A DNA stretch of 38,796 nt from an uncultured Cytophagales bacterium (GTDB lineage: Bacteria; Bacteroidota; Bacteroidia; Cytophagales; Bernardetiaceae): the NCBI GenBank assembly GCA_937136415.1, contig CAKZOK010000016.1:1-38796 (forward strand), given 5' to 3'. The notes beneath the pieces are model-generated. The model saw only the letters and a list, made by a program, of their open reading frames with translations, was not told the DNA's origin and did no database searches. Both the position numbers and the translations under genes were made by a program. This document shows positions 8,954-17,182 of the stretch, one piece after another (position 1 is the stretch's first letter; the number at the start of each line of letters is the position of its first letter).

Positions 8954-9643
8954 TTAAGATGACAATTTTTCTAATTCTTCTTTGATATTTTCTTTTGCCT
9001 GTTCTTCTAGTTGCTCTCTAAAAAATGAAGTTTGATAAATTACAGGTTTCTCCAAAAAATTTTTCAAAACTCGTTTTCGCCCTCTTTTATATAAAAAGTT
9101 TGGAACATAGCCATATTCTTCTCTAATTTGTTTGGCGTAATTTTGATATACATTTTTGGATTGTCCTAAAATAGCTAAATCCAAATCTAAGAGTACTTGC
9201 AAATCTTCATCGGTAGTTTTTTGATGATTTTTGGTTGCCTCAATATAATTCATGATTTTTCTAGTTCTTTCGATAGGCAAATAGACAGATAATTGCTCTT
9301 GAAAAAATTTTGCACTTTTACTTTCGTTATCCTTTCGTAGAGGAATGTAAATTGCATCATGAAACCAAATAGCCAATTCGATAGAAAGGGTATCATTTAT
9401 TTCTCTTGGATAATCATAAAGTGCCTTAATCATTGTTTTTATATGATTCCAGTTGTGATAATGGCGAGTATTTTCTTTGTATTGAATACCTAAAAGAGTA
9501 AAAATTTCTACATCTTTGTCCTCATCTTGAGGAAACTTATCAAGTCTAAGAACAGTATCTCGCCAGCTAGACCATAAAAAATTAGCACCTTCAAAGTTGT
9601 TTTTTATTACTTTTGTATTCGAATCCATAGTTTTGTTTTTCAA
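8954..9643 (-). CDS. HD-superfamily metal-dependent phosphohydrolase-like protein (COG4339 type)
   Basis: A 229-residue soluble protein; the start could also be the Met at 9628, which would shorten it by five residues. Motifs seen are RHYHNWNH (residues 60-67), FHD at 94-96 with the HD dyad, and LLDLDLAILG (151-160) with the distal acidic residues. This pattern is that of the predicted HD hydrolases of COG4339, whose substrate is not known. It stands alone, divergent from the DUF1573 gene, with a strong terminator behind it. Confidence 0.85.
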   Translation of the reverse strand: MKNKTMDSNTKVIKNNFEGANFLWSSWRDTVLRLDKFPQDEDKDVEIFTLLGIQYKENTRHYHNWNHIKTMIKALYDYPREINDTLSIELAIWFHDAIYIPLRKDNESKSAKFFQEQLSVYLPIERTRKIMNYIEATKNHQKTTDEDLQVLLDLDLAILGQSKNVYQNYAKQIREEYGYVPNFLYKRGRKRVLKNFLEKPVIYQTSFFREQLEEQAKENIKEELEKLSS

Positions 9644-9803
9644 GAAAATAGTTTTCTTTGGTTTTTTACTAGAATATTTTTTATAAAAAGATAATTCAAC
9701 CTAAGAAATCAAATTATTAGACCATATTTTCATTTATATCCTTTTATTTAAGACAATAATAATTTACACTCATTTATAAAGACAAGTTAATAAGTAATTC
9801 ATT

Positions 9804-10943
9804 ATGTACAAAGTTCAAATAGCATTTAAAAAAATATTTTTTTTTCCCTTATCTATTTTTAGTTTATTTTTTATATTTAATTTATCAAATAGTTATGCTC
9901 AAAATTCTACCTTAAATTTTGAGAAAACAGAATTTGATTTTGGGAAAATCGAATTTCAAGATACACTTGTTCATCGTTTTTATTTTACCAATACTTCAGA
10001 AAATGAAATCAAAATACTAGATATTTCAACAGACTGTGCTTGTTCTTTTTCAAACAAAAATACAGAAAAAAAAATAAAAGAGAATGAAAAATCATTTATA
10101 GAATTATTTTTTTTACCTTATAATTATGGCAATTTTGTTAAGACTTTTACTATCAAAACCGATAAAGCAGGTACTCAAAATTTGATGTTGAAAGGAGAGT
10201 TACAACCCATTTTGAACAAAGAAAGAGATTTTAAATATGCTTTAATCAATACGCCAGCAATTCGTACACGAACCAAATATCTTCATTTTGGAAATGTATT
10301 GAATACAATTTCGATGACTAAAAAATTTGAATTTTATAACTCTGGCACAGAAGATTTTGTTTTTACAGGAAAAATGGAAATTCCTAAACATCTACAAGTT
10401 CGTTTTGATTCCACACATATTTTGAAGGCAGGCGAAACAGGAGCTGTTTATGTAACCTACGACCCTTTTTTGAAAAATGATTTTGGTTATGTAGAAGATA
10501 TATTGCTACTTTTTGGAGAGCAAAATAAAAAAACAACAAAGCTAGAGTTTAAAGTAACAGCTAATGTAGAGGAGTATTTCCCAGCTATAAATGCCAAAAT
10601 GTTAGAAACCTATCCAAAACTTTTGGTTGAGAATAGTTATATAAATTTAGGAAGTCATTATCTCAAAAAATTACAAGGTAAAGATTCTTTAGAGGCTACT
10701 TTTGTATTAAAAAACCAAAGTAATATGCCTTTGAAAGTACATAAAATAATTGAAGGGTATGGCTGCAAAGTTATTACAGACAAAGAAGAGTGGAATCAAA
10801 TTGCGCCTCACAGCAACGCTATTGTAAAGGTGCTTTTTCTGTCCCCAGAAGACAGAGGGACGTATATTCGTTCGCTGACCGTAATTTGTAACGACCCTAG
10901 AAAACCCATCAGAACAATGAAAGTAAAAGCTGTTTTGAGATAA
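9804..10943 (+). CDS. Secreted DUF1573 protein
   Basis: A 379-residue protein with a signal peptide (hydrophobic residues 9-30, then SYAQ). The region after it, FDFGKIEFQDTLVHRFYFTNTSENEIKILDISTDCACSF in style, is the DUF1573 Ig-like fold with its hallmark Cys-containing strand (CAC). A second similar module lies at about residues 150-250, and a third at the C-terminus contains GYGCKVITD and ends in NDPRKPI. These proteins are exported and very common in Bacteroidota; the function is unknown, with adhesion or assembly roles only supposed. The stop is 7 nt from the stop of the convergent Nudix gene, with no visible terminator hairpin between them. Confidence 0.85.
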   Translation: MYKVQIAFKKIFFFPLSIFSLFFIFNLSNSYAQNSTLNFEKTEFDFGKIEFQDTLVHRFYFTNTSENEIKILDISTDCACSFSNKNTEKKIKENEKSFIELFFLPYNYGNFVKTFTIKTDKAGTQNLMLKGELQPILNKERDFKYALINTPAIRTRTKYLHFGNVLNTISMTKKFEFYNSGTEDFVFTGKMEIPKHLQVRFDSTHILKAGETGAVYVTYDPFLKNDFGYVEDILLLFGEQNKKTTKLEFKVTANVEEYFPAINAKMLETYPKLLVENSYINLGSHYLKKLQGKDSLEATFVLKNQSNMPLKVHKIIEGYGCKVITDKEEWNQIAPHSNAIVKVLFLSPEDRGTYIRSLTVICNDPRKPIRTMKVKAVLR

Positions 10944-10949
10944 TTTGGC

Positions 10950-11519
10950 TTATTTTGTGGTGTGAGAAAAAGTATAATCTATCATTTTGTCTAGCATTCT
11001 TTTTATAGAATGGTTTTTTTCTGTTAATATTTGTACTTTATCTAAGGGACACCATTTTATAGCCACAATTTCCTCATTTTGGGGAAGTAATTTTTCATTT
11101 TCATCAGCTTCAAGAATCAGACGAATATCAAAATGTAAGTGTTCAGGAGTTTCTTTTTTTTGAGGAATAGTATGAATATCAATATCATAAATGGAAGAAG
11201 AGAGCAGTTTCAAGGTTTTGAGTCCACTTTCTTCTTCTACTTCTCTCAAAATAGTTTCTGTAATGGTGTGGTCATTTTCTTCTATATGTCCACCAATTTG
11301 CAACCATCTGTTTAGCTTTTTATGATGAATCAAAAGAGCTTTTGTGCGTTCTTTGTTTATAATCCAAGCCGAACCTGTAAGCTGACCGATAAGATTAGAA
11401 CGCAAAGCAAAATCATCATTTTGTTCTAAAAATGTAATTATTTGTTTTTGAAAATCAATCTCTTCAGAAAATGAAGTTTGATAATTTTTTAATAAATCTA
11501 AAATTGGCTGTTTATTCAT
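10950..11519 (-). CDS. Nudix hydrolase
   Basis: A 189-residue protein. The Nudix box lies at residues 77-100 (GGHIEENDHT...REVEEESGL) with the REVEEE metal-binding glutamates in place. The box has one extra residue before REV, as in a known subgroup of small Nudix proteins. The enzyme should hydrolyse a nucleoside diphosphate linked to another group; the substrate cannot be deduced. It precedes smpB on the other side by 60 nt in the same direction order (smpB lies downstream on the minus strand only if read from 12040), so co-transcription from the smpB side is possible. Confidence 0.9.
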   Translation of the reverse strand: MNKQPILDLLKNYQTSFSEEIDFQKQIITFLEQNDDFALRSNLIGQLTGSAWIINKERTKALLIHHKKLNRWLQIGGHIEENDHTITETILREVEEESGLKTLKLLSSSIYDIDIHTIPQKKETPEHLHFDIRLILEADENEKLLPQNEEIVAIKWCPLDKVQILTEKNHSIKRMLDKMIDYTFSHTTK

Positions 11520-11578
11520 ATCAAAAAAGGTATTTGAAATTAACTGGTTACTATTTACTGGGTAACTGAATATGCTGA

Positions 11579-12040
11579 TTAAAACCTTTCAATCTCTCTT
11601 TTTGCATCTTTTGCTTTCAAATCCTGACGTTTGTCGTACAACTTTTTACCTTTTGCAAGTGCAATTTCTATTTTCGCAAGTCCTCTATCATTGATATATA
11701 CTTTTGTTGGAATGATTGTCAAACCTACATCTTGTGCATCATATTGAAGTTTTTTGAGTTCTTTTTTCTTTAGAAGTAATTTTCGGTCTGCCTTTTCTTC
11801 GTGATTATGAACATTTCCCATATCATATTGTGAAATATGAAGATTACGAAGAAATAATTCATTTCCAATAAACAAACAAAAAGCATCACTTATCGTAACT
11901 TTTCCCATTCGAATAGATTTGATTTCTGTTCCTTGCAAAACGATGCCAGTTTGATAAATATCTATAAAATGATATTCATGAGATGCCTTTCGGTTTCTAA
12001 TACTGATTGATTTTTGAATTTCTTTTTTCTTGCCAGACAT
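11579..12040 (-). CDS. smpB: SsrA-binding protein SmpB
   Basis: A 153-residue protein, the usual length. It binds tmRNA and delivers it to stalled ribosomes for trans-translation. Seen: the N-terminal SIRNRKASHEYHF and GIVLQGTEIKSIR, the core DAFCLFIGNELFLRNLHIS, and the basic C-terminal tail KKLYDKRQDLKAKDAKREI that enters the decoding centre. It is read before the Nudix gene on the same strand with a 59-nt gap, so the two may share a transcript. No tmRNA gene is in the window. Confidence 0.97.
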   Translation of the reverse strand: MSGKKKEIQKSISIRNRKASHEYHFIDIYQTGIVLQGTEIKSIRMGKVTISDAFCLFIGNELFLRNLHISQYDMGNVHNHEEKADRKLLLKKKELKKLQYDAQDVGLTIIPTKVYINDRGLAKIEIALAKGKKLYDKRQDLKAKDAKREIERF

Positions 12041-12104
12041 AATTTTTTATTTGTTTTAGTGAGTGTATTTGTAATAAACTTGTTTTGACGGTTATAAGTT
12101 CGAA

Positions 12105-13013
12105 TTAGTTCTCTAATGAATCAGCAATTTCTTTGATTTTTTTGAGAGATAACTTTGTTGCTTCTGAAATAGAATCAAATGGCAAACCCATTGAAAGTAA
12201 ATTCTTAGTAATTTCTACAGCTTTTCGTTTTTCTCCTTCTTCTCTGCCTTCTTCTCTGCCTTCTTCCCTTGAAAAAAGCAAACTATTATGTAAATCTCTA
12301 TAATATTTTAAACTATCTTCATAAGCTCTTCTTTCTTTTTTATTGAATTTGGCAATTTCTGCTGTTTTAAATAAATTATCAAAAATACGTTCTTGTAGTG
12401 CTGCAGGACGGTTTTTAAAGCTCTGCAAATTTCTCATCACAAAAAACCATTTGTCTTCCAATGTTTCTAATTCGTGTTCTTCTTTATCAAACAAAGGGAT
12501 TTGGATATGAACATACATTAATTTATCATAAAAAATTTCTTTTGAATCAATATCCATCAACATAGCCGTTGTTTTGATAGGCGATTTTTCATTTATTTTT
12601 TTATTTTTTGCAGCTAAAGAATTGTCATCTAATAAAAAATTGAGAATAGAAACAGTATAAACAGCCTTCAAATTAAACTCCCAATCGCTGCCCTTTTTGG
12701 CTTGTTCTTGAATTGGAAAAGTAGAATAAAAAATGGTTCGTTCCTTAAAATGTTTTTGCCTTGCTTTTTGCAATTCTACAATAAATTTTTCTCCTTCGGC
12801 ATTTTCACAATACAAATCGTAAATAACTTTTCTATCCAATTCTGAATGTCCGATATGCTCTGTTTTGAGATAGGTAAGAGTTTGAATTTTGACTTCTTTT
12901 GGCAATACTTCATTCAAAAAACTAATCAATAAATTTTTATTGACATCTGAACCAAATAATTTTTTGAAGCCAAAATCTGTAAACGGATTTAAGTATTTTT
13001 CTTGTGTGGACAT
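12105..13013 (-). CDS. Rpn-family PD-(D/E)XK nuclease (transposase_31/DUF4351-like group)
   Basis: 302 residues from the Met at 13013; the in-frame Met at 13037 would place a candidate promoter too close. The protein opens with YLNPFTDFGFKKLFG, the signature of the Rpn/PD-(D/E)XK transposase-like family. Likely active-site residues are D66 in VIYDLYC and E80-x-Q82 in FIVELQ. Members related to E. coli RpnA cut DNA and can promote RecA-independent recombination or act in defence; the precise role here is unknown. Towards the C-terminus an EEGR unit is repeated, encoded by 12-bp tandem repeats (about 12235-12268), which can expand or shrink by slippage. A candidate promoter lies at 13060-13067. 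Families of this type are often present in many copies. Confidence 0.85.
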   Translation of the reverse strand: MSTQEKYLNPFTDFGFKKLFGSDVNKNLLISFLNEVLPKEVKIQTLTYLKTEHIGHSELDRKVIYDLYCENAEGEKFIVELQKARQKHFKERTIFYSTFPIQEQAKKGSDWEFNLKAVYTVSILNFLLDDNSLAAKNKKINEKSPIKTTAMLMDIDSKEIFYDKLMYVHIQIPLFDKEEHELETLEDKWFFVMRNLQSFKNRPAALQERIFDNLFKTAEIAKFNKKERRAYEDSLKYYRDLHNSLLFSREEGREEGREEGEKRKAVEITKNLLSMGLPFDSISEATKLSLKKIKEIADSLEN

Positions 13014-13059
13014 CACTTTTTGCTTTAAATTTATCAAAAATTTATTAAATCATTTTATA

Positions 13060-13067
13060 CAAAAATA
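13060..13067 (-). promoter_or_regulatory. Candidate -7 promoter element of the Rpn-family gene
   Basis: The minus strand reads TATTTTTG, a match to TAnnTTTG, about 47 nt before the ATG at 13013. No clear -33 element is seen. Confidence 0.35.
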
Positions 13068-13157
13068 CAAATTTAAAAATAAACCCTCTCACTATTTGTA
13101 GTACAGCATTTTGCAGTATTTCTATTTCGAGAATTATTATGCGTTTGACCGAGTTTT

Positions 13158-13298
13158 TTATTTTGACCTCCTGCATTTTTCACTACAATATTTTACCTCG
13201 CTCCAAATGTTTTTCCATTTTTTACGCCAACTAAATGGTCTTTGACAAACAACACAGATTTTTTGTGGCAAGTCGGATTTTTTGATATGTTTACTCAT
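13158..13298 (-). CDS. DUF2256 small zinc-ribbon-like protein
   Basis: A 46-residue protein that is easy to miss because of its size. It begins MSKHIKKSDLPQKICVVCQR and continues PFSWRKKW, then W-SEVKYCSEKCRR near the end. The pattern KSDLP-x-K-x-C-x-x-C-x-RPF-x-WRKKW...EVKYCS-x-x-CR is the full DUF2256 signature. The four Cys (two CxxC-like pairs) should bind one zinc. Length is normal for the family. Its function is not known; in other genomes it is often found near photolyase or cryptochrome genes, but none is present here. It stands between the Rpn gene and the dienelactone-hydrolase-like gene. Confidence 0.9.
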   Translation of the reverse strand: MSKHIKKSDLPQKICVVCQRPFSWRKKWKNIWSEVKYCSEKCRRSK

Positions 13299-13490
13299 TT
13301 TGGATAGATTATACTATTCATTTTCTACATCAAAACAACCGACTCTTGTTTTTTGTTCGTAACTTGTGTTCCAAAAAAAGATTCATCTTGCTTTGAATTA
13401 TTTTTTTCTAAAAAAAGCAATAGAATTTTATTAGCAAATAGTATTACCATAATCTATTAATTTTTAATTGTACTTAACCCTACTACCAAA

Positions 13491-14387
13491 ATGATTTTCT
13501 CAAAAAACTATCTCTTTTTATCACTTATTGCTGTTTTTACAGGAATAGGCTCTTATTTTTTATTATTTAATTCTGATTCAGAGTTTAAAAATGAGGCGTG
13601 CTGTGCTGTCGATGAGTTTGCCAAATTTACGGCAGATAAAGAATTTGTAAACAAACACCCCAATCCACTAGCTCTTGATTTTACTCCTAATTATGGGAAA
13701 ATGTCTGAAATAGAAGTAACAGGAGGCGATAATGCAAATGTTTTTATGGTGAAATCTAAAAAATCAACTGGGAAATACCTATTTGTTTTTCACGAATGGT
13801 GGGGACTTAATGACCATATAAAACAAGAAGCTGAAAAATATTATAAAGATTTTGGTTGTAAAGTAAACATAATTGCGATTGATTTGTATGATGGAAAAGT
13901 AGCAACAACAAGAGAAAATGCACAAAAATACATGCAAGGTGTAGATAATGCTCGTGCAGCATCGATTATTGAAGCTGTAACTAAATATGCGAAAGAAAAA
14001 GCAATGCAAGATGCTAGTCAGCCTTTACAGATGGCTAGTATTGGCTGGTGTTTTGGTGGTGGTTGGTCTTTGCAAAGTTCAATTATTTCTAATGAATATG
14101 CAAAAGCAACAGTTATGTATTATGGAATGCCTGAAAAAGATATGGAAAGAATCAAGATGATTAAATCACCTGTGTTGGGAATTTATGCCAATAAAGACAA
14201 ATGGATTACACCAAAAGTGATGCAAGATTTTGAAAAATCAATGAAAGAGGCAAATAAAAATATTATTACTTTAGGGTATGAAGCTGGACACGCTTTTGCC
14301 AACCCAAGTGCGCCATCTTATAAAGAAGAGGTAGCCAAAGAATCACGCAAGAAAACAATCAAATTTTTGAAAAAAAATTGGTATTAA
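13491..14387 (+). CDS. Dienelactone-hydrolase-family protein, exported
   Basis: A 298-residue alpha/beta hydrolase with an N-terminal hydrophobic segment (residues 7-26) that acts as a signal or membrane anchor, so the domain is probably periplasmic. Catalytic residues fit the family: E102 in HEWWG, the nucleophile C187 in GWCFGG, D236 in NKDKW and H267 in GHAF. Dienelactone hydrolases open lactone rings, but exported family members act on unknown esters. A CC pair at 37-38 just after the anchor is odd and could carry a lipid or a disulfide. A terminator follows at 14405. Confidence 0.88.
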   Translation: MIFSKNYLFLSLIAVFTGIGSYFLLFNSDSEFKNEACCAVDEFAKFTADKEFVNKHPNPLALDFTPNYGKMSEIEVTGGDNANVFMVKSKKSTGKYLFVFHEWWGLNDHIKQEAEKYYKDFGCKVNIIAIDLYDGKVATTRENAQKYMQGVDNARAASIIEAVTKYAKEKAMQDASQPLQMASIGWCFGGGWSLQSSIISNEYAKATVMYYGMPEKDMERIKMIKSPVLGIYANKDKWITPKVMQDFEKSMKEANKNIITLGYEAGHAFANPSAPSYKEEVAKESRKKTIKFLKKNWY

Positions 14388-14404
14388 ATACTCAATCATA
14401 AAAT

Positions 14405-14443
14405 AAAAAGCCTATTCACTGACAAAATGAATAGGCTTTTTTT
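14405..14443. terminator. Bidirectional terminator between convergent genes
   Basis: Perfect 14-bp arms AAAAAGCCTATTCA and TGAATAGGCTTTTT with a nine-base loop and T-runs on both strands, between the stops at 14387 and 14469. Confidence 0.88.
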
Positions 14444-14468
14444 GTATATTTTTAATCTAAAAGGAAAA

Positions 14469-15923
14469 TTATTTTTTGTTTTTAAAAATTACAAAACGAG
14501 TGCCTACTTGCCAGCCATACGCCTGCGAAGAAAAAGTAACTCCATTTTCATTAATCAATGAAGAAAGTGAAGATTTGTATGTTCCACCTCCCCAAAGCAT
14601 GAAGTGATTGGTAATGTGATAATTAATTCCTACTTGTGTCCAAACGTGTGTATTTGTAGTTTGGTGTGTTCCTATTGCATAGTTAAATTGAGGGTCAGCA
14701 CTTATATAAGAATGATTATTTAAAAATTCTATTGCTGTTCCTAATTGTGCAAAACCACTAAATTTTTTGGCTCTGCTTTCTCCAAACTGATAACCAATAG
14801 CTATCGGAATTTGTGTCCATTCATAATTTACCTCAACTTTATTATTCGGAAATTCGATTAAATCATTTCCCAAAAATACAGTATCTTGTTTGTAGTTAGT
14901 AGAATTAAAAGCATAATTGGCTTTTCCTATTCCTAGTCCTGTATTGATACTCCAACGATTATTTTTTCCAAAAGCCAAAGCAATATCAAAACCTGTTTGT
15001 TGATAATTGCCACTAATATTCATTTGTGGAAGTGTATCTGCAAGATTAGAACTGTATGCCTCAATAACTGTAAGCCCAGAATGAAGAGAATCGGTTCTGA
15101 AAGTCGGTTTATAAATTCCTTGTGTATGATTGATGCCAAAAGTGAGAGCTATTCCAGAGGATTTTTTTAAATCTTGAGTTGAGTTCTGATTGTTTTTATT
15201 GTCTGCAATAGTTTCATTTGTACTATCAACTTTTACAATTATTTCTTGCTGAAAATAAGGATTTCCGACAGGTAGATATTTTGTCCAATCAATTTCCTTA
15301 AAATCAATGATTGTTATATTTGTATTTTCTATTGCTAGAATATTTTTAGTAAGGTCTGTATTGGTTTGTTCTTTATTTTTATCATTATTTCTATCAGTAT
15401 TTCTATCGTCATTTTTTATGATTACAGAAATGCTTACATCAGAGTTTTTATTTTGCGTTGTTGTAGAATTATCTATAAAATTAGGAGTGTTTGTGTCAGA
15501 GTTTTTTGAATTAATATTCGAATTAATTATATCATTATCTTGAATAGAATTGTTTTCTGTAACAGCAAAATTGTTTTTGTTAGGTGTTTGAATAGTATGA
15601 ATTTCCTTATTCTTCTGATTATTTCTATCAATACTATTTTCTATTTTATTTTTATCAGAATCAACAATCGTATTTTCTAAAGAAGTATTTGGATTTTCAT
15701 AAACAAGCGTAAACCAAAACATAACCACCAAAAGAAGAGCTGCCACAAGCCCAGAAGTCCAATAAAATAAAGGACGTTTGTACCAAGGCTTTGCATCTAA
15801 AGCTGCATCTATTTGCTCCCATAAATGAGCAGGTGGCGCAAATTGAGCATTTTCGAATTTGCTCTTAAATTGTTCTTCCAACTGCTTTCGGTTATTGTTT
15901 CCGAAGTTGTTCATAGCTTTCAT
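14469..15923 (-). CDS. Candidate dual-membrane-spanning anti-sigma factor (TM + linker + beta-barrel)
   Basis: A 484-residue protein in four parts. Residues 1-50 are soluble and contain APPAHLWEQIDAALD, like the cytoplasmic anti-sigma segment found in many Bacteroidota membrane proteins. Residues about 53-75 form one strong transmembrane helix. Residues 76-255 are a low-complexity Asn/Asp/Ser/Thr/Lys linker, long enough to cross the periplasm. Residues about 258-484 alternate polar and hydrophobic residues, with repeated aromatic girdles and a final WQVGTRFVIF, as in an outer-membrane beta-barrel of about eight strands. The gene overlaps the 3' end of the sigma factor gene by 32 bp, so the two are translationally coupled. 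The architecture matches the Dma class described in Bacteroides. Function is inferred; the alternative start at 15914 is only three codons later. Confidence 0.75.
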   Translation of the reverse strand: MKAMNNFGNNNRKQLEEQFKSKFENAQFAPPAHLWEQIDAALDAKPWYKRPLFYWTSGLVAALLLVVMFWFTLVYENPNTSLENTIVDSDKNKIENSIDRNNQKNKEIHTIQTPNKNNFAVTENNSIQDNDIINSNINSKNSDTNTPNFIDNSTTTQNKNSDVSISVIIKNDDRNTDRNNDKNKEQTNTDLTKNILAIENTNITIIDFKEIDWTKYLPVGNPYFQQEIIVKVDSTNETIADNKNNQNSTQDLKKSSGIALTFGINHTQGIYKPTFRTDSLHSGLTVIEAYSSNLADTLPQMNISGNYQQTGFDIALAFGKNNRWSINTGLGIGKANYAFNSTNYKQDTVFLGNDLIEFPNNKVEVNYEWTQIPIAIGYQFGESRAKKFSGFAQLGTAIEFLNNHSYISADPQFNYAIGTHQTTNTHVWTQVGINYHITNHFMLWGGGTYKSSLSSLINENGVTFSSQAYGWQVGTRFVIFKNKK

Positions 15924-16596
15924 CTTCTTTCAAGAGCATTTCTTGTAATTGCGCTCTTGCTCGTGCATATTGTGATTTTGACGTTCCTACACTGATTCCT
16001 AATAGTTCTGCAATTTCTTTGTGTTTGTATCCTTCAATAGCATACAAATTAAAAACCTGTTGAAAACCATCGGGCAGCCTACGAATAATTTGTAAAAGCT
16101 CTTCTAAATCAAATTGGTCTAAAATTATATTTTCTTCAGAATTATAATTTATATCAGATACTTCCTCTTTGAAGGCTTTATCATATTTGCTTCTACCTGT
16201 TTTGAGTGCCTGATTTATGACAATTCTACGAATCCAAAATTCTATCGGACAATCTTGAGCAAACTTTTCAATATGTTTGAAAACATTAATAAAAGACTCT
16301 TGCAAAATATCATCTGCTTCTAAAGTTGTTTTGGCATAACGCATCGCAATAGCATACATCTTGGGTGCAAATTGCTCATATAGAGAATGTTGCGCCTGAC
16401 GTTTGCCTTTGATGCAATCATTGATGAGTTGAGATTCTTCAGAAGAAGGAATATAAGAACTACGAGTAGTCGTGGTTTCAGTGATTGATTCTTCTTCTTG
16501 ATTTGTTTGATTTTCAACATCTTCAAATGATTGACTTCCGTTATGTACCGAAATGTTTGACATAATAGGAAATTCACTCATATAATAGACCCACAA
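15892..16596 (-). CDS. ECF-type RNA polymerase sigma-70 factor
   Basis: A 234-residue sigma factor with region 2 at about residues 65-140 (DDILQESFINVFKHIEKF) and region 4 at about 166-220 (YKHKEIAELLGISVGTSKSQYARARAQLQ), and nothing between them, as in extracytoplasmic-function sigma factors. The start is uncertain: Met at 16596, 16581 or 16563, and the N-terminal 50 residues are acidic, Thr-rich and probably disordered. It overlaps the membrane protein gene downstream, its likely regulator. The expected target promoters cannot be predicted from this window. Confidence 0.93.
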   Translation of the reverse strand: MWVYYMSEFPIMSNISVHNGSQSFEDVENQTNQEEESITETTTTRSSYIPSSEESQLINDCIKGKRQAQHSLYEQFAPKMYAIAMRYAKTTLEADDILQESFINVFKHIEKFAQDCPIEFWIRRIVINQALKTGRSKYDKAFKEEVSDINYNSEENIILDQFDLEELLQIIRRLPDGFQQVFNLYAIEGYKHKEIAELLGISVGTSKSQYARARAQLQEMLLKEDESYEQLRKQ

Positions 16597-17015
16597 TGGA
16601 TATAAAATGGTTGCACAAGAATTTGAAATAACCCAAATAAATAGAAAATTTGTTTGAGGAATTATGTTATTCTAAATGAATTGAAAGAATTAGTTTAACT
16701 ATCTTTTATTGCAAAATTTGTACTAAAACAACTGAAAAGTGATTGTAAGTTGTTGGTAGTCAATTTTTTGCAAAAAAAATATTGAAATTAAGAGATGCAA
16801 TATCAATTAAAAAATAAGATGAATCTGTCAATAATCTTATTTTAATTATAAGTTTGGAAGTGAGAAAAATGGTAAGCACAACATTTTGAATAGTAGTAGA
16901 AAACAAAAGTACAAAAAATAATGTATTTTAGTTCTGTTGTAGTGTTATGATTGTAAAAAAAAATATTTCTTTACTTTACATAAAGAAATATTTTTCAAAA
17001 ATTTATACTTTTAAT

Positions 17016-17164
17016 TAGAGTACTGGACACTAGATGTATTTGCTGTTCTGTGAGTCACAGAACAGGGAAAAACTTCTGTGAGTCACAGAACAAGGAAAAA
17101 CACCGTTCGTTGGTGTTTTAGCGTAGCGACACCAACAACTTTTTAACTCATGTCCAGTACTCTA
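17016..17164. mobile_element. MITE-like non-autonomous element with 9-bp target duplication
   Basis: A 149-bp element bounded by perfect 14-bp inverted repeats TAGAGTACTGGACA (17016-17029) and TGTCCAGTACTCTA (17151-17164). It is flanked on both sides by the direct repeat ACTTTTAAT (17007-17015 and 17165-17173), the mark of a transposition event. Inside are a 28-bp tandem repeat (17046-17073 and 17074-17101, one mismatch), each unit carrying the palindrome TTCTGTGA-G-TCACAGAA, and a hairpin GTTGGTGT/ACACCAAC (17109-17136). There is no open reading frame, so it depends on a transposase elsewhere. The family cannot be named from the ends alone. Confidence 0.85.
17046..17101. repeat. 28-bp tandem duplication inside the MITE
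   Basis: Two 28-bp copies differ at one base (CAGGG against CAAGG). Each starts with a near-perfect 17-bp palindrome that could form an 8-bp stem. Confidence 0.9.
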
Positions 17165-17182
17165 ACTTTTAATAGTCTTGAT

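Larger units (their letters stand above)
16597..17182. other. Long intergenic region holding a MITE-like element
   Basis: The right half is occupied by the transposon-like element at 17016-17164 and its 9-bp target duplication. The left 400 bp, upstream of the sigma factor, is AT-rich with no gene and no clear TAnnTTTG match, consistent with control by an alternative sigma factor. Confidence 0.6.

Noticed and set aside
17046..17101. Possible mini-CRISPR (28-bp repeats)
   Set aside because: The two units are directly adjacent without spacers and lie inside a transposon-like element.
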